A DNA stretch of 64,000 nucleotides, taken from NCBI GenBank assembly GCA_001768565.1, contig MEOE01000011.1:204803-268802 (forward strand). Reading direction: 5' to 3'. The stretch comes from Bacteroidetes bacterium GWF2_33_16 (GTDB lineage Bacteria > Bacteroidota > Bacteroidia > Bacteroidales > UBA12077). Shown piece after piece: positions 35,174 through 43,665 of this stretch (within the stretch, counting starts at the first letter, position 1; each line of letters starts with the position of its first letter). The translations under genes and the position numbers were made by a program. The notes under the pieces were generated by a model that worked only from the letters and a program-made list of their open reading frames with translations, was not told the DNA's origin and made no database searches.

Positions 35174-35686
35174 TTATTTTTGAATTCCAAGCGCTAGTAA
35201 ATCAGCACCTACCTTAATACTATGTTGTTCGAGATTGGTTTTGCTTATTTCAAATAGCTGTTTTCCACTACTAACAACATAATTTATACCGGCACCCTTG
35301 GCAATTGCTCCGGGATTATCTGCAATAATCACAGTACTAGATGAAGCCAATTTATTTTTAATCTCATTAATAAGGCTGGTCTTTGAATCAGGGATATAAA
35401 TAATATGACATTTTGGAAGTTGATCTAGCGATGAAATCTTATGTATTACAATAGTCTGAAAACCAACTTTTTTCTTTTCTGCGATAATTTTTAACTCATC
35501 GGCTAATGATGTTTCGCCAAGAACAACTATAACAAAATTGCCTTGTCTTTCACTTTCAGGCCATTCAAGGTACTTTGTAAAATTATACATAAAAAGTGCC
35601 TTAAATTTCTCATTCTGAGCTAAGGCATTTTGGCTAAAAATTACAATAAGTAAACCGATGAATATAACTCTGTTTAAGATTTTCAT
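35174..35686 (-). CDS. YfiR family periplasmic protein (DUF4154)
   Basis: The 170-residue protein has a signal peptide (ending near NALAQ) and the YfiR/DUF4154 motifs: FKALFMYNFTKYLEWP near the start, VVLGET in the middle and GINYVVSSGKQLFEIS towards the end. In Pseudomonas, YfiR represses the diguanylate cyclase YfiN from the periplasm; here no yfiN or yfiB is next to it. The next gene downstream on the same strand is the DUF3857 pair, 114 bases away. It may partner with a distant sensor. Identification of the family is good, function uncertain. Confidence 0.85.
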   Translation of the reverse strand: MKILNRVIFIGLLIVIFSQNALAQNEKFKALFMYNFTKYLEWPESERQGNFVIVVLGETSLADELKIIAEKKKVGFQTIVIHKISSLDQLPKCHIIYIPDSKTSLINEIKNKLASSSTVIIADNPGAIAKGAGINYVVSSGKQLFEISKTNLEQHSIKVGADLLALGIQK

Positions 35687-35842
35687 TATTCTTATTAATA
35701 ACTATTTTTTTGTTTGATGAAATTAGTAAAATTTTCTTTAATACAAAAATTTGTTTTCATTTACTTAAATAAAATTGAATAAATAATTTGGGTTACTATT
35801 TTACATAGTATAATTGAAGTATTTTTATACCGTAATAAAAAT

Positions 35843-37717
35843 ATGCAAGAAAACAGAATTTCATATAACCTTGAAAATTGGTTACCTACAACCAGAAAAG
35901 AAGTTCTGGCAAGAGGTTGGGATGAGCTTGATGTAATCTTAATCAGTGGTGATGCATACGTTGATCACCCCTCATTTGGAATAGCAGTAATTGGTCGCTT
36001 ATTAGAATCAATGAATTTAAAAGTGGCAATTATTCCGCAACCTAATTGGCGTGATGACTTGCGAGATTTTAAAAAACTAGGAAAACCAAGATTATTTTTT
36101 GGTGTAAGTTCAGGAAACATGGATTCCATGGTAAATCATTACACAGCTAATAAAAGACTTAGATCCGATGATGCTTTCACTCCAGGTGGAAAAGCGGGAT
36201 ATAGACCCGACTATGCTACAGTAGTTTATAGCAATATTCTTAAAAATCTATTTCCTGATGTACCAATTATTCTAGGTGGAGTTGAAGCCTCTCTTCGAAG
36301 ACTTGCACATTACGATTACTGGTCGGATCAACTTAAGCCATCAATTTTGATTGATAGTAAAGCAGATATATTGGTATTTGGCATGGCCGAAAAAACCTTA
36401 AAAGAAATTGTAACTCTGTTGGAAAAGGGAATTCCTTTAAGTTCCTTAAGAAATATTCGTCAAACAGCCTTTTTTACTGACAAAAGTAATATTCCTACAG
36501 TACAAAAATTTATCGATAAGGAACTCAATTCATTTAACGATTGCCTACAAGACAAAACCAAATATGCATTAAATTTTAAGGAAATAGAAGAAGAATCAAA
36601 TAAGTACGAAAGTAATGTTCGGTTAATTCAGCAAACAGGCGAAAAAGTAGTAATTGTAAATCCTTCGCATTCGCCATTATCTGAGAAAGAAATGGATGCA
36701 ATTTACGATTTGCCATTTACCCGTTTGCCACATCCAAAATACAATAAAAAAGATACCATTCCTGCCTATGAAATGATAAGGCACTCAATAACTCTTCACC
36801 GTGGCTGTTTTGGTGGATGTTCATTTTGTACTATATCGGCACACCAGGGCAAATTTATTAGTAGCCGATCGGAAAAATCTATTCTTAAAGAAGTTGACAA
36901 TCTTACTCAAATGCATGATTTTAAAGGCTATATTTCCGATTTAGGAGGTCCATCGGCTAACATGTATCAAATGAAAGGTATTGATCTGGAAATATGCAAA
37001 AAATGTAAACGTCCATCATGCATTTTTCCGTCAATCTGCAATAATTTAAATACTAATCCTGAACAATTAACTGGAATTTACCGAAAAGCCAACCAACATC
37101 CTAAAGTAAAAAAATCATTTATTGGAAGTGGTATACGTTATGATCTGTTTCTTCATAAAATGAACGAAAGTACTTACCAGATATATGCCGATGAGTTAAT
37201 AAGAAATCATATTTCTGGACGATTAAAAGTGGCGCCAGAACATACCTCTTCTGATGTTCTGAAAGTAATGCGCAAACCCGATTTTAAACAATTTAGCGAG
37301 TTTATGCAGCTATTTGAAAAAATTAATAAAAAGCTTGGTCTTAATCAGCAACTTATACCCTATTTTATTTCTAGTCATCCTGGTTGTACTGATATGGATA
37401 TGGCACAATTAGCAATAGAAACCAAAAAACTTGATTTTAAACTTGAGCAAGTTCAGGATTTCACTCCTACACCTATGACTCTGGCAACAGTTATGTATTA
37501 TTCTGGTATCAATCCATATACAATGAAAAAAGTACCTGTTGCAAAAACAAAAGACGAAAAATTATCGCAACGCAAATTCTTTTTCTGGTATAAACAGGAG
37601 TTTAAGAAAGAAATTGTGAATGAATTTAAAAAAGCAGGCAAATCGGAGTTAATAGATCAGCTTTTTGGAATTTCAGCTTATTCCAGAACTTCAATCAAGA
37701 CCAAGAAGAAAAGATAA
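35843..37717 (+). CDS. YgiQ family radical SAM protein
   Basis: The 624-residue protein has the UPF0313/YgiQ architecture: an N-terminal domain (ISGDAYVDHPSFGIAVIGR), the radical SAM cluster motif with Cys322, Cys326 and Cys329 (RGCFGGCSFC), and a C-terminal segment with MRKPDF and ISSHPGCT. The reaction is not known. It is transcribed alone in the plus direction. The start ATG at 35843 follows an A-rich leader and gives the common N-terminus LENWLPTTRKEVLARGW. Nearby genes do not suggest a pathway. Confidence 0.9.
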   Translation: MQENRISYNLENWLPTTRKEVLARGWDELDVILISGDAYVDHPSFGIAVIGRLLESMNLKVAIIPQPNWRDDLRDFKKLGKPRLFFGVSSGNMDSMVNHYTANKRLRSDDAFTPGGKAGYRPDYATVVYSNILKNLFPDVPIILGGVEASLRRLAHYDYWSDQLKPSILIDSKADILVFGMAEKTLKEIVTLLEKGIPLSSLRNIRQTAFFTDKSNIPTVQKFIDKELNSFNDCLQDKTKYALNFKEIEEESNKYESNVRLIQQTGEKVVIVNPSHSPLSEKEMDAIYDLPFTRLPHPKYNKKDTIPAYEMIRHSITLHRGCFGGCSFCTISAHQGKFISSRSEKSILKEVDNLTQMHDFKGYISDLGGPSANMYQMKGIDLEICKKCKRPSCIFPSICNNLNTNPEQLTGIYRKANQHPKVKKSFIGSGIRYDLFLHKMNESTYQIYADELIRNHISGRLKVAPEHTSSDVLKVMRKPDFKQFSEFMQLFEKINKKLGLNQQLIPYFISSHPGCTDMDMAQLAIETKKLDFKLEQVQDFTPTPMTLATVMYYSGINPYTMKKVPVAKTKDEKLSQRKFFFWYKQEFKKEIVNEFKKAGKSELIDQLFGISAYSRTSIKTKKKR

Positions 37718-37873
37718 GCCACTTACAAAGATTATTACCTTGGTTATTTTTTATTGATATTCGCACGTTAGCTTTAATACATAGATATTGAGAACTTTCA
37801 ATTCATTTCCTATTTTTTGTTATTTTCGTATAAAATAGTTTTTAAACTTTTATACCCAAAACTTGCTATAAAG

Positions 37874-38269
37874 ATGAAGAAAATGCTATCTGTTTTCTTA
37901 GGAATACTAACTGGCTTTGTTGCTTTAACAGCTATTGGTGGTGGAATAGCCATACTTGTGGAACTAGATAAATTTCCAATCGAATGGCTTGATGGAACTC
38001 CATTTAAATCATTTAACATACCTGCAATTTTATTAATTGTATTTGTTGGTGGAAGTACTGCCATGGCGACCATAAATATAACTTTAGGTAAAAAGAATGC
38101 CCTTCGCTATTCAATAGTATCAGGATTTTTACTAACAGGATTTATCCTTGTTGAAATACTTATTTTAAAACAAGTTCCACCCGGGCCTACTCCTATAGAG
38201 ATTTTTTATTTACTAACTGGAATAATTATTTCAGGATTAGCTTTTTATCTCTTAAAAAATAGGATCTAG
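37874..38269 (+). CDS. small four-helix membrane protein
   Basis: From the ATG at 37874 the protein has 131 residues and about four hydrophobic helices (near 5-25, 45-65, 75-95 and 107-127), separated by short loops. I do not recognise a family. The open frame extends upstream to a TTG at 37817, but that adds a poorly matching leader, so I chose the ATG followed by KKMLSVFLGILTGF. It lies 116 bases before the acyl-CoA ligase gene and could be read with it, though there is no tight spacing. A lipid- or small-molecule-related role cannot be shown. Confidence 0.6.
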   Translation: MKKMLSVFLGILTGFVALTAIGGGIAILVELDKFPIEWLDGTPFKSFNIPAILLIVFVGGSTAMATINITLGKKNALRYSIVSGFLLTGFILVEILILKQVPPGPTPIEIFYLLTGIIISGLAFYLLKNRI

Positions 38270-38385
38270 TTGTATAATTACAAGTATCAATTTTTAGTAA
38301 TTATCAATCATAGTTAGCAAAATAGATAAGGATTTTTTTTAACTTGCAGATTGTTTTTTAATATTCAAACATTTTAAATTTCATC

Positions 38386-40170
38386 ATGAGGATAACCAGA
38401 ACGTTCGATTTACTAGATAGATACAAACAACTATTTTTAAACAAGGACGATGTTTTTGGAGTAAAACAAAATGGGAAATGGGCAAAATACAGCACAAATG
38501 ATTATATCAGCATTTCTCACCAAATAAGCTATGGGTTGTTATCTCTGGGCTTTCAAAAAGGAGACAAGATAATAACCATTACAAACAATCGCCCTGAATG
38601 GAACTTTGTTGATATGGGAATGGCCGTGATTGGTGTTGTTCATGTTCCGGTTTTTGCTTCATTAAGCTCCGATGAATATGAATTTATTTTCGAGCATTCA
38701 GATGCAAAACTGATTTTTATTTCAGATAAAGCTTTATACAATAAAGTTATACCAGCGGCAAAAAAATCGAATAAATTGGAATTAATTTATTCGTTTGATT
38801 TAATTGATCAGGTTAAAAATTTGAATGAGATTATAGCTCTTGGAAAAGAAAGTGCAGTTTATTTTAAAGAAGAGGTCGAAAAACTGAAGAAAAGTATTCA
38901 TGAAGATGATTTTGCAACCCTAATATACACATCTGGAACAACAGGAACATCTAAAGGCGTTATGCTTTCTCATAAAAATATGGTTCAGAATTCTCTTGCA
39001 GCAGCCGATGTTTTTAAACTAACTGTTAATGACAGATTCATGAGCATACTACCGCTATGTCACGTTGGTGGAAGAATGGGCAACTATCAAACACAATATA
39101 GTGGCTGTAGTTTATATTATGCTGAAAGCATGGGAACTTTAGCAGCAAATATGAAAGAAATTGAACCCACCGGATTTGAAGCTGTACCTCGTGTGCTCGA
39201 AAAAGTTTTTGATAGTATTATTGCTAAAGGAAATAAACTAACAGGATTTAAAAAGATGATTTTCTTTTGGGCTGTTTCTTTAGGCTTGCAATATAAAGTG
39301 AAAGGTGATTGTGGCTGGTGGTATGAGCAAAAATTGAAAATTGCTGACAAATTGATCTTTTCGAAATGGCGTGAGGCATTAGGTGGAAAATTAAGGCTTA
39401 TAGGTTGTGGCGGAGCTGCTTTGCAACCAAGACTCGAAAGGATATTCTGGGCTGCTGGTATTAAAGTAATTAACATGTATGGCCTAACCGAAACATCTCC
39501 AATAATAACTATAAACAGACAAACAAAACCGGATTTAAAATTGGGTACTGTAGGAGCATTAATTGATGGTGTTGAGATTAAGATTAACGATGATGGAGAA
39601 ATACTATGTAAGGGTCACAATGTAATGCTTGGATATTACAAAAATCCGGAACTAACAGAACAGGTTTTTGATGCAGATGGTTGGTTTCATACTGGAGATA
39701 TAGGTTATCTGGACGAAAATAAGTTTCTTGTTGTTACAGATCGTAAGAAAGAAATTTTTAAATTATCATCAGGGAAATTTATTGCTCCACAAGTAATTGA
39801 GAATAAGTTAAAAGAGTCCTTGTATATTGAGCAAGTTATGGTTATTGGTGAACACGAGAAATTTGCCAGCGCCCTAATATCTCCTGATTTTGGATTTATA
39901 AAGAGTTGGTGTGATAAAAATAATGTTAAGTATAATTCAAATGCTGATCTTATAGAAATGCCCGAAGTTTATTCTTTAATTCAGGAGGATATTATGACCT
40001 TAAACAAGAAAAGTGCTAAAGCTGAACATGTTTTAAAATTCAGGCTTGTTGCAGATGAATGGTCTCCCAATACCGGAGAATTATCACCAACATTAAAATT
40101 AAAAAGGAAATTCATTACAAATAAATACCAAAATCTAATTGAACAAATTTATTCTAAACAGATGGTATAG
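38386..40170 (+). CDS. fadD: long-chain acyl-CoA synthetase (AMP-binding)
   Basis: The enzyme activates fatty acids with ATP and coenzyme A through an acyl-AMP intermediate. The 594-residue protein has the P-loop YTSGTTGTSK (181-190), the adenylate motif MYGLTETSP, and the HTGDIGYLDE and DRKKEIFKLSSGKFIAPQ blocks near the C-terminus. This pattern matches the long-chain fatty-acid ligase (COG1022) group. Chain-length preference is not readable. A hairpin shared with the convergent threonine aldolase gene follows 31 bases later. The gene symbol is by family similarity only. Confidence 0.88.
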   Translation: MRITRTFDLLDRYKQLFLNKDDVFGVKQNGKWAKYSTNDYISISHQISYGLLSLGFQKGDKIITITNNRPEWNFVDMGMAVIGVVHVPVFASLSSDEYEFIFEHSDAKLIFISDKALYNKVIPAAKKSNKLELIYSFDLIDQVKNLNEIIALGKESAVYFKEEVEKLKKSIHEDDFATLIYTSGTTGTSKGVMLSHKNMVQNSLAAADVFKLTVNDRFMSILPLCHVGGRMGNYQTQYSGCSLYYAESMGTLAANMKEIEPTGFEAVPRVLEKVFDSIIAKGNKLTGFKKMIFFWAVSLGLQYKVKGDCGWWYEQKLKIADKLIFSKWREALGGKLRLIGCGGAALQPRLERIFWAAGIKVINMYGLTETSPIITINRQTKPDLKLGTVGALIDGVEIKINDDGEILCKGHNVMLGYYKNPELTEQVFDADGWFHTGDIGYLDENKFLVVTDRKKEIFKLSSGKFIAPQVIENKLKESLYIEQVMVIGEHEKFASALISPDFGFIKSWCDKNNVKYNSNADLIEMPEVYSLIQEDIMTLNKKSAKAEHVLKFRLVADEWSPNTGELSPTLKLKRKFITNKYQNLIEQIYSKQMV

Positions 40171-40200
40171 AAAAGTTCAAGAGTCTTAAATTAAACCATA

Positions 40201-40240
40201 AAAAATTCCTTTTCCAAAAACCAAGTTCCAGAAAAGGAAT
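40201..40240. terminator. terminator between convergent genes
   Basis: A 10-bp stem (ATTCCTTTTC with GAAAAGGAAT) with a 16-base loop; on the minus strand it is followed by TTTTTATGG. It serves the threonine aldolase transcript and possibly also the acyl-CoA ligase transcript. Confidence 0.75.
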
Positions 40241-40249
40241 AAAGAATAT

Positions 40250-41281
40250 CTATTGTGAAAGTAGTTTTTTAATTAATTCAACAAAATTCAGGATATCTTC
40301 TTCAGTTGTATCGAATGACGCCATCCATCTAACTTCTGAACGAGCTTCGTCCCATTCGTAAAAGAAATATTCCTTTTGAAGTTCAGGCACTATCTCAGCT
40401 GGCACAATAGCAAAAACACCATTTGCTTCAACCTTTTGTGTTATTTTTATTTGAGGAATCTCTTCTATTTTAGATGCGAGCAACTGAGCCATTTTATTCG
40501 AATGCTGGGCATTTTTGTGCCAGAGGTTATCTGATAGGTATCGTTCGAACTGAGCCGAAATAAAACGCATTTTAGATGCTAATTGCATTCCTTGTTTACG
40601 AACATATTTAAACTCCTGCCCAAGTTGTTTATTTAAGAAAAGTATAGCTTCGCCATACATCATTCCGTTTTTTGTACCACCAAATGAGAGAATATCAACT
40701 CCTGCATCCTTTGTAAATTCTTTAAAGCTTTTATTCAAAGTTACTGCTGCATTTGCAATTCTTGCTCCATCCATATGCAGGTACATATTGTTGGTATGTG
40801 CAAAATCAGCAAGTATCTTAATTTCATCAACAGCATAAACTGTACCTAACTCGGTGGCTTGAGTTATAGAAATAACCTTAGGTTGCGAGTGATGCTCAAA
40901 ATCGAAACCCTTCATGTGTTTTTGAATAGATTCTACTGTAAGTTTCCCATCATGAGTTTCAACCGGCAGAAGCTTAAATCCATTAAATTTTTCGGGTGCG
41001 CCACATTCGTCCTCGTTTATATGGGCTGTTTCGGCACAAATAATTGAGTTCCATGATCGGGTTGCAGCATTTAATCCCAGTACATTAGCAGCAGTTCCAA
41101 TAAATACAAAATAGATATCAATATCATTGCCAAAATACTCATAAAACTTTGCCTTTGCTCGTTGAGTATAAATATCATCACCATAAGCAATAGTATGCCC
41201 CATATTTGCATTAACTATTGCATTTATTATTTCAGGATGAACTCCTGAGTTGTTATCGCTTGCAAAACCTCTTTTATTCAT
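40250..41281 (-). CDS. ltaE: low-specificity L-threonine aldolase
   Basis: This PLP enzyme cleaves threonine or allo-threonine to glycine and acetaldehyde. From the ATG at 41281 it has 343 residues. The PLP lysine is K204 in SFGGTKNGMMYG, the cofactor aspartate is D171 (HMDGARIAN), and the stacking histidine is in AETAHINEDECGAPE. The frame extends 18 codons upstream to 41335, but that part is the heptad repeat, so the downstream ATG is right. A C69 dipeptidase gene ends 81 bases upstream on the same strand; the two may share a transcript. Confidence 0.9.
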   Translation of the reverse strand: MNKRGFASDNNSGVHPEIINAIVNANMGHTIAYGDDIYTQRAKAKFYEYFGNDIDIYFVFIGTAANVLGLNAATRSWNSIICAETAHINEDECGAPEKFNGFKLLPVETHDGKLTVESIQKHMKGFDFEHHSQPKVISITQATELGTVYAVDEIKILADFAHTNNMYLHMDGARIANAAVTLNKSFKEFTKDAGVDILSFGGTKNGMMYGEAILFLNKQLGQEFKYVRKQGMQLASKMRFISAQFERYLSDNLWHKNAQHSNKMAQLLASKIEEIPQIKITQKVEANGVFAIVPAEIVPELQKEYFFYEWDEARSEVRWMASFDTTEEDILNFVELIKKLLSQ

Positions 41282-41283
41282 AT

Positions 41284-41360
41284 TTTTGGTGATTGGTGAA
41301 TGGTAATCTGTAAATAGTGAAAAAATTCTAATCACTATTCACTAATCACAACTCACTGGT
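41284..41360. repeat. imperfect 7-bp tandem array in inverted halves
   Basis: Eleven contiguous heptads read in one phase: TTTTGGT, GATTGGT, GAATGGT, AATCTGT, AAATAGT, GAAAAAA, TTCTAAT, CACTATT, CACTAAT, CACAACT, CACTGGT. The second half, read on the minus strand, gives AGTGATT-type units like the first half on the plus strand, so the array is a large imperfect inverted repeat. It fills the whole gap between the C69 gene and the threonine aldolase gene. Confidence 0.65.
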
Positions 41361-41362
41361 TA

Positions 41363-42997
41363 TTAAAATTTTTCGTCGTACTTTGTCCACAGAAAATCGC
41401 CTAGCTCCCATGCTTTTGTGACTACTTTATTACCCCAATCATTGGTATATTTTGTTACAAATTCGACTGTTTTTTCAGGTTTTTTAGGATTATATAATTT
41501 CATTGCCTGCTCTTCTATCAATTGTTGATTTGTGAACAGTTCGTTTTGCCATGGAACCCATACTGCATCCACATCATGCCGCATATCGCCCCATCGCTGA
41601 GCTGTTATCGTTCCTAATCTATTAAATGCCCACCATGCTGATTCTGTTGTATAACCTTTTGGTCTGCCAGGAGTTTTGTATGGTTTTGGCAAATCAGTTA
41701 CACTGCAATAAACGGGGATATAAATAGAAGAAGCCACATTATCCATAGCTAACCATACAACACCACCAATTTCATCTGGTAACCAATCGCGGCACTGAAT
41801 AATAGTTGCATACATTGTATACCAACGTGCAATTGTACGTTCGCCTAAGAAACTAATTTTTCCAGTTTTAGGGTCAACATCATACCAACCACCGCTTACA
41901 TTTGAAATATCAAGCTGATCATATGGCATAAAAGGATTTGCCAGTGGAGAAATAATCGTTTTACCTTCAGCATCTGTAGATTTTATATTTCGTGCCATAT
42001 CGTAAGGAGTACCTTCGTAATAATCTTTAAAAGCCATTACCATATCATCGAGAGTTACTTTTTTATCGGGTTTAACAGAAAATGGATAATTCTCATCGTT
42101 TGGATCCAATTTTAACGATGGAGCCAACAAATCAAAGATTCTCCATTCTCTTCTTCGTGAGCCAATTGCCTTACGACTTTCAGGAGCATATGCATAACAA
42201 AACCGAAAGGTTTCATCCTCGTTCCACCATCCATTTTCTTTAGCAACAGAATAAATATTTTCAGAAGCCATGAAATAATCTGGGTTATTCAAATCAATTT
42301 CCTTAATAGTACTTGCATTTGCATTAACCGAAATATGATCATCGGGTACTCTTTGAGCTACCCATACAGCACCAACTTTACCTTTACCTGGACCAACTAT
42401 TTCAAAATGCCAAACTTCTTTTTTATCTGCAATTGTAAGGCATTCGCCATAATCATTCCATCCATATTTCTTTGTAAGCTCATCAGCTACTTTAATTGCA
42501 TCACGAGCTGTTGCAGATCGCTCAACCATTAATTGACATAGTCTCTGGCAGTCTATTAAACCAGCATCAGATTGTAGCTCATCACGACCACCAAAAGTTG
42601 ATTCACCTATTCCTAGTTGTTTTTCATTCATACATGGATAAGCTGAATTAACAAATTTATAGGTATGATCAACCTGAGGAATCTCACCAATTTTTATATT
42701 TTTATACGATGGCATAGCAAAACTATTATCGGCTTCACGCCTAAACATAGGAGTTGTCGAGCCTGCTTTATGATCTTTTGCTAATTGAATATCTATCTCA
42801 GAGCGTGTTCTGTGACTATCATCAGTATGTGAAGTCATTACAGAACCGTCAGCAGAAGCTAATTTGCCAACAGTAATTGAAGTACAACCATCTGGAAACC
42901 CACCTTCCCAATCGCTTTTATCTTGAGAATAACTATAGTAACTCAATAATATGAAACAGCATAAAAAAATTGTTTTGAAATAATTGAAACTTTTCAT
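41363..42997 (-). CDS. C69 family dipeptidase
   Basis: The 544-residue exported protein belongs to peptidase family C69 (PepDA-type N-terminal nucleophile dipeptidases). It has a signal peptide (residues 1-25, ending SYSQ). The predicted nucleophile is Cys38 in FPDGCTSITVGKLAS, which would become N-terminal after further processing of the short propeptide. TSHTDD and the GESTFGGRDEL block are family typical. Such enzymes digest short peptides in the periplasm. It lies upstream of the threonine aldolase gene on the same strand, in keeping with amino-acid catabolism (inference). Confidence 0.9.
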   Translation of the reverse strand: MKSFNYFKTIFLCCFILLSYYSYSQDKSDWEGGFPDGCTSITVGKLASADGSVMTSHTDDSHRTRSEIDIQLAKDHKAGSTTPMFRREADNSFAMPSYKNIKIGEIPQVDHTYKFVNSAYPCMNEKQLGIGESTFGGRDELQSDAGLIDCQRLCQLMVERSATARDAIKVADELTKKYGWNDYGECLTIADKKEVWHFEIVGPGKGKVGAVWVAQRVPDDHISVNANASTIKEIDLNNPDYFMASENIYSVAKENGWWNEDETFRFCYAYAPESRKAIGSRRREWRIFDLLAPSLKLDPNDENYPFSVKPDKKVTLDDMVMAFKDYYEGTPYDMARNIKSTDAEGKTIISPLANPFMPYDQLDISNVSGGWYDVDPKTGKISFLGERTIARWYTMYATIIQCRDWLPDEIGGVVWLAMDNVASSIYIPVYCSVTDLPKPYKTPGRPKGYTTESAWWAFNRLGTITAQRWGDMRHDVDAVWVPWQNELFTNQQLIEEQAMKLYNPKKPEKTVEFVTKYTNDWGNKVVTKAWELGDFLWTKYDEKF

Positions 42998-43114
42998 GGT
43001 AATAAAATTTAATATTGATTTCTGGACTAATTTACTAAAATTAATGAATAATTGATTTGATAATTCTTTTTCTACAAGGTTTAATAAAAATTCTATTTAT
43101 AAAATGTAAAAACT

Positions 43115-43144
43115 ATTGTTTCATCTATTAATTTTGTATTTTTG
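43115..43144 (+). promoter_or_regulatory. promoter of the GreA/B-like gene
   Basis: A -7 box TATTTTTG (43137-43144) lies 16 bases before the ATG. An ATTG at 43115-43118, 18 bases upstream of it, may be the -33 element. Confidence 0.55.
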
Positions 43145-43160
43145 AGAATAAGCTTTTAAT

Positions 43161-43613
43161 ATGGATAAATTACAAATTAAAAAGGAAATTATTAAAACCT
43201 GTGCTGATTCACTTGAACACAGCATTACTACCGTACGTACAACTATTGATGAAATTTTAGAGACAGCAAATGAGTACGAAGGAGATCATGATATGTTCGA
43301 TCCATTTAAAGAAGAGATGATGAAGAAAAAAGACATGCAGGTCGAACTTCTAAAAAAGTATAATGACGAACTTACACTCCTTAATAAGGTTGATAAAACT
43401 AAACTAACTGAGCAAATTGGTTTTGGATCAGTTGTGATAACCGATAAGCAAAAAATGTTTATTGCTACTGCATTAGGAAAGTTCGTTTATAAAGATGAAT
43501 CCTATTATGCTATTTCAACACAAGTCCCTGTTTACCAGGCAATGAAGGATAAAAAACCTGGTGACACATTTATTTTTAACGGGAATAAGTTTAAAATAAA
43601 GGATGTTTTTTAA
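43161..43613 (+). CDS. GreA/GreB-like transcription elongation factor family protein
   Basis: The 150-residue protein has an N-terminal helical hairpin (about 1-75, with acidic residues at the turn, NEYEGDHDMFDPF) and a C-terminal FKBP-like domain (about 80-150, ending KPGDTFIFNGNKFKIKDVF). This layout matches GreA/GreB and relatives (Gfh1, Rnk-like). The sequence is clearly diverged from true GreA, so it may block or modulate RNA polymerase through the secondary channel, not rescue backtracked complexes. The start ATG at 43161 follows a -7 box closely. It is a single gene with a strong terminator. Confidence 0.65.
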   Translation: MDKLQIKKEIIKTCADSLEHSITTVRTTIDEILETANEYEGDHDMFDPFKEEMMKKKDMQVELLKKYNDELTLLNKVDKTKLTEQIGFGSVVITDKQKMFIATALGKFVYKDESYYAISTQVPVYQAMKDKKPGDTFIFNGNKFKIKDVF

Positions 43614-43636
43614 TATATATAATAAATCCTACTATT

Positions 43637-43665
43637 AAATGCCAGTTTACACTGGCATTTTTTTA
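43637..43665 (+). terminator. terminator after the GreA/B-like gene
   Basis: A perfect 10-bp stem (AAATGCCAGT with ACTGGCATTT) with a TTAC loop is followed by a T-run. It overlaps the stop codon region of the convergent oxidoreductase gene. Confidence 0.9.

Noticed and set aside
41282..41335. N-terminal extension of threonine aldolase
   Set aside because: These codons are the heptad repeat, and the family N-terminus starts at 41281.
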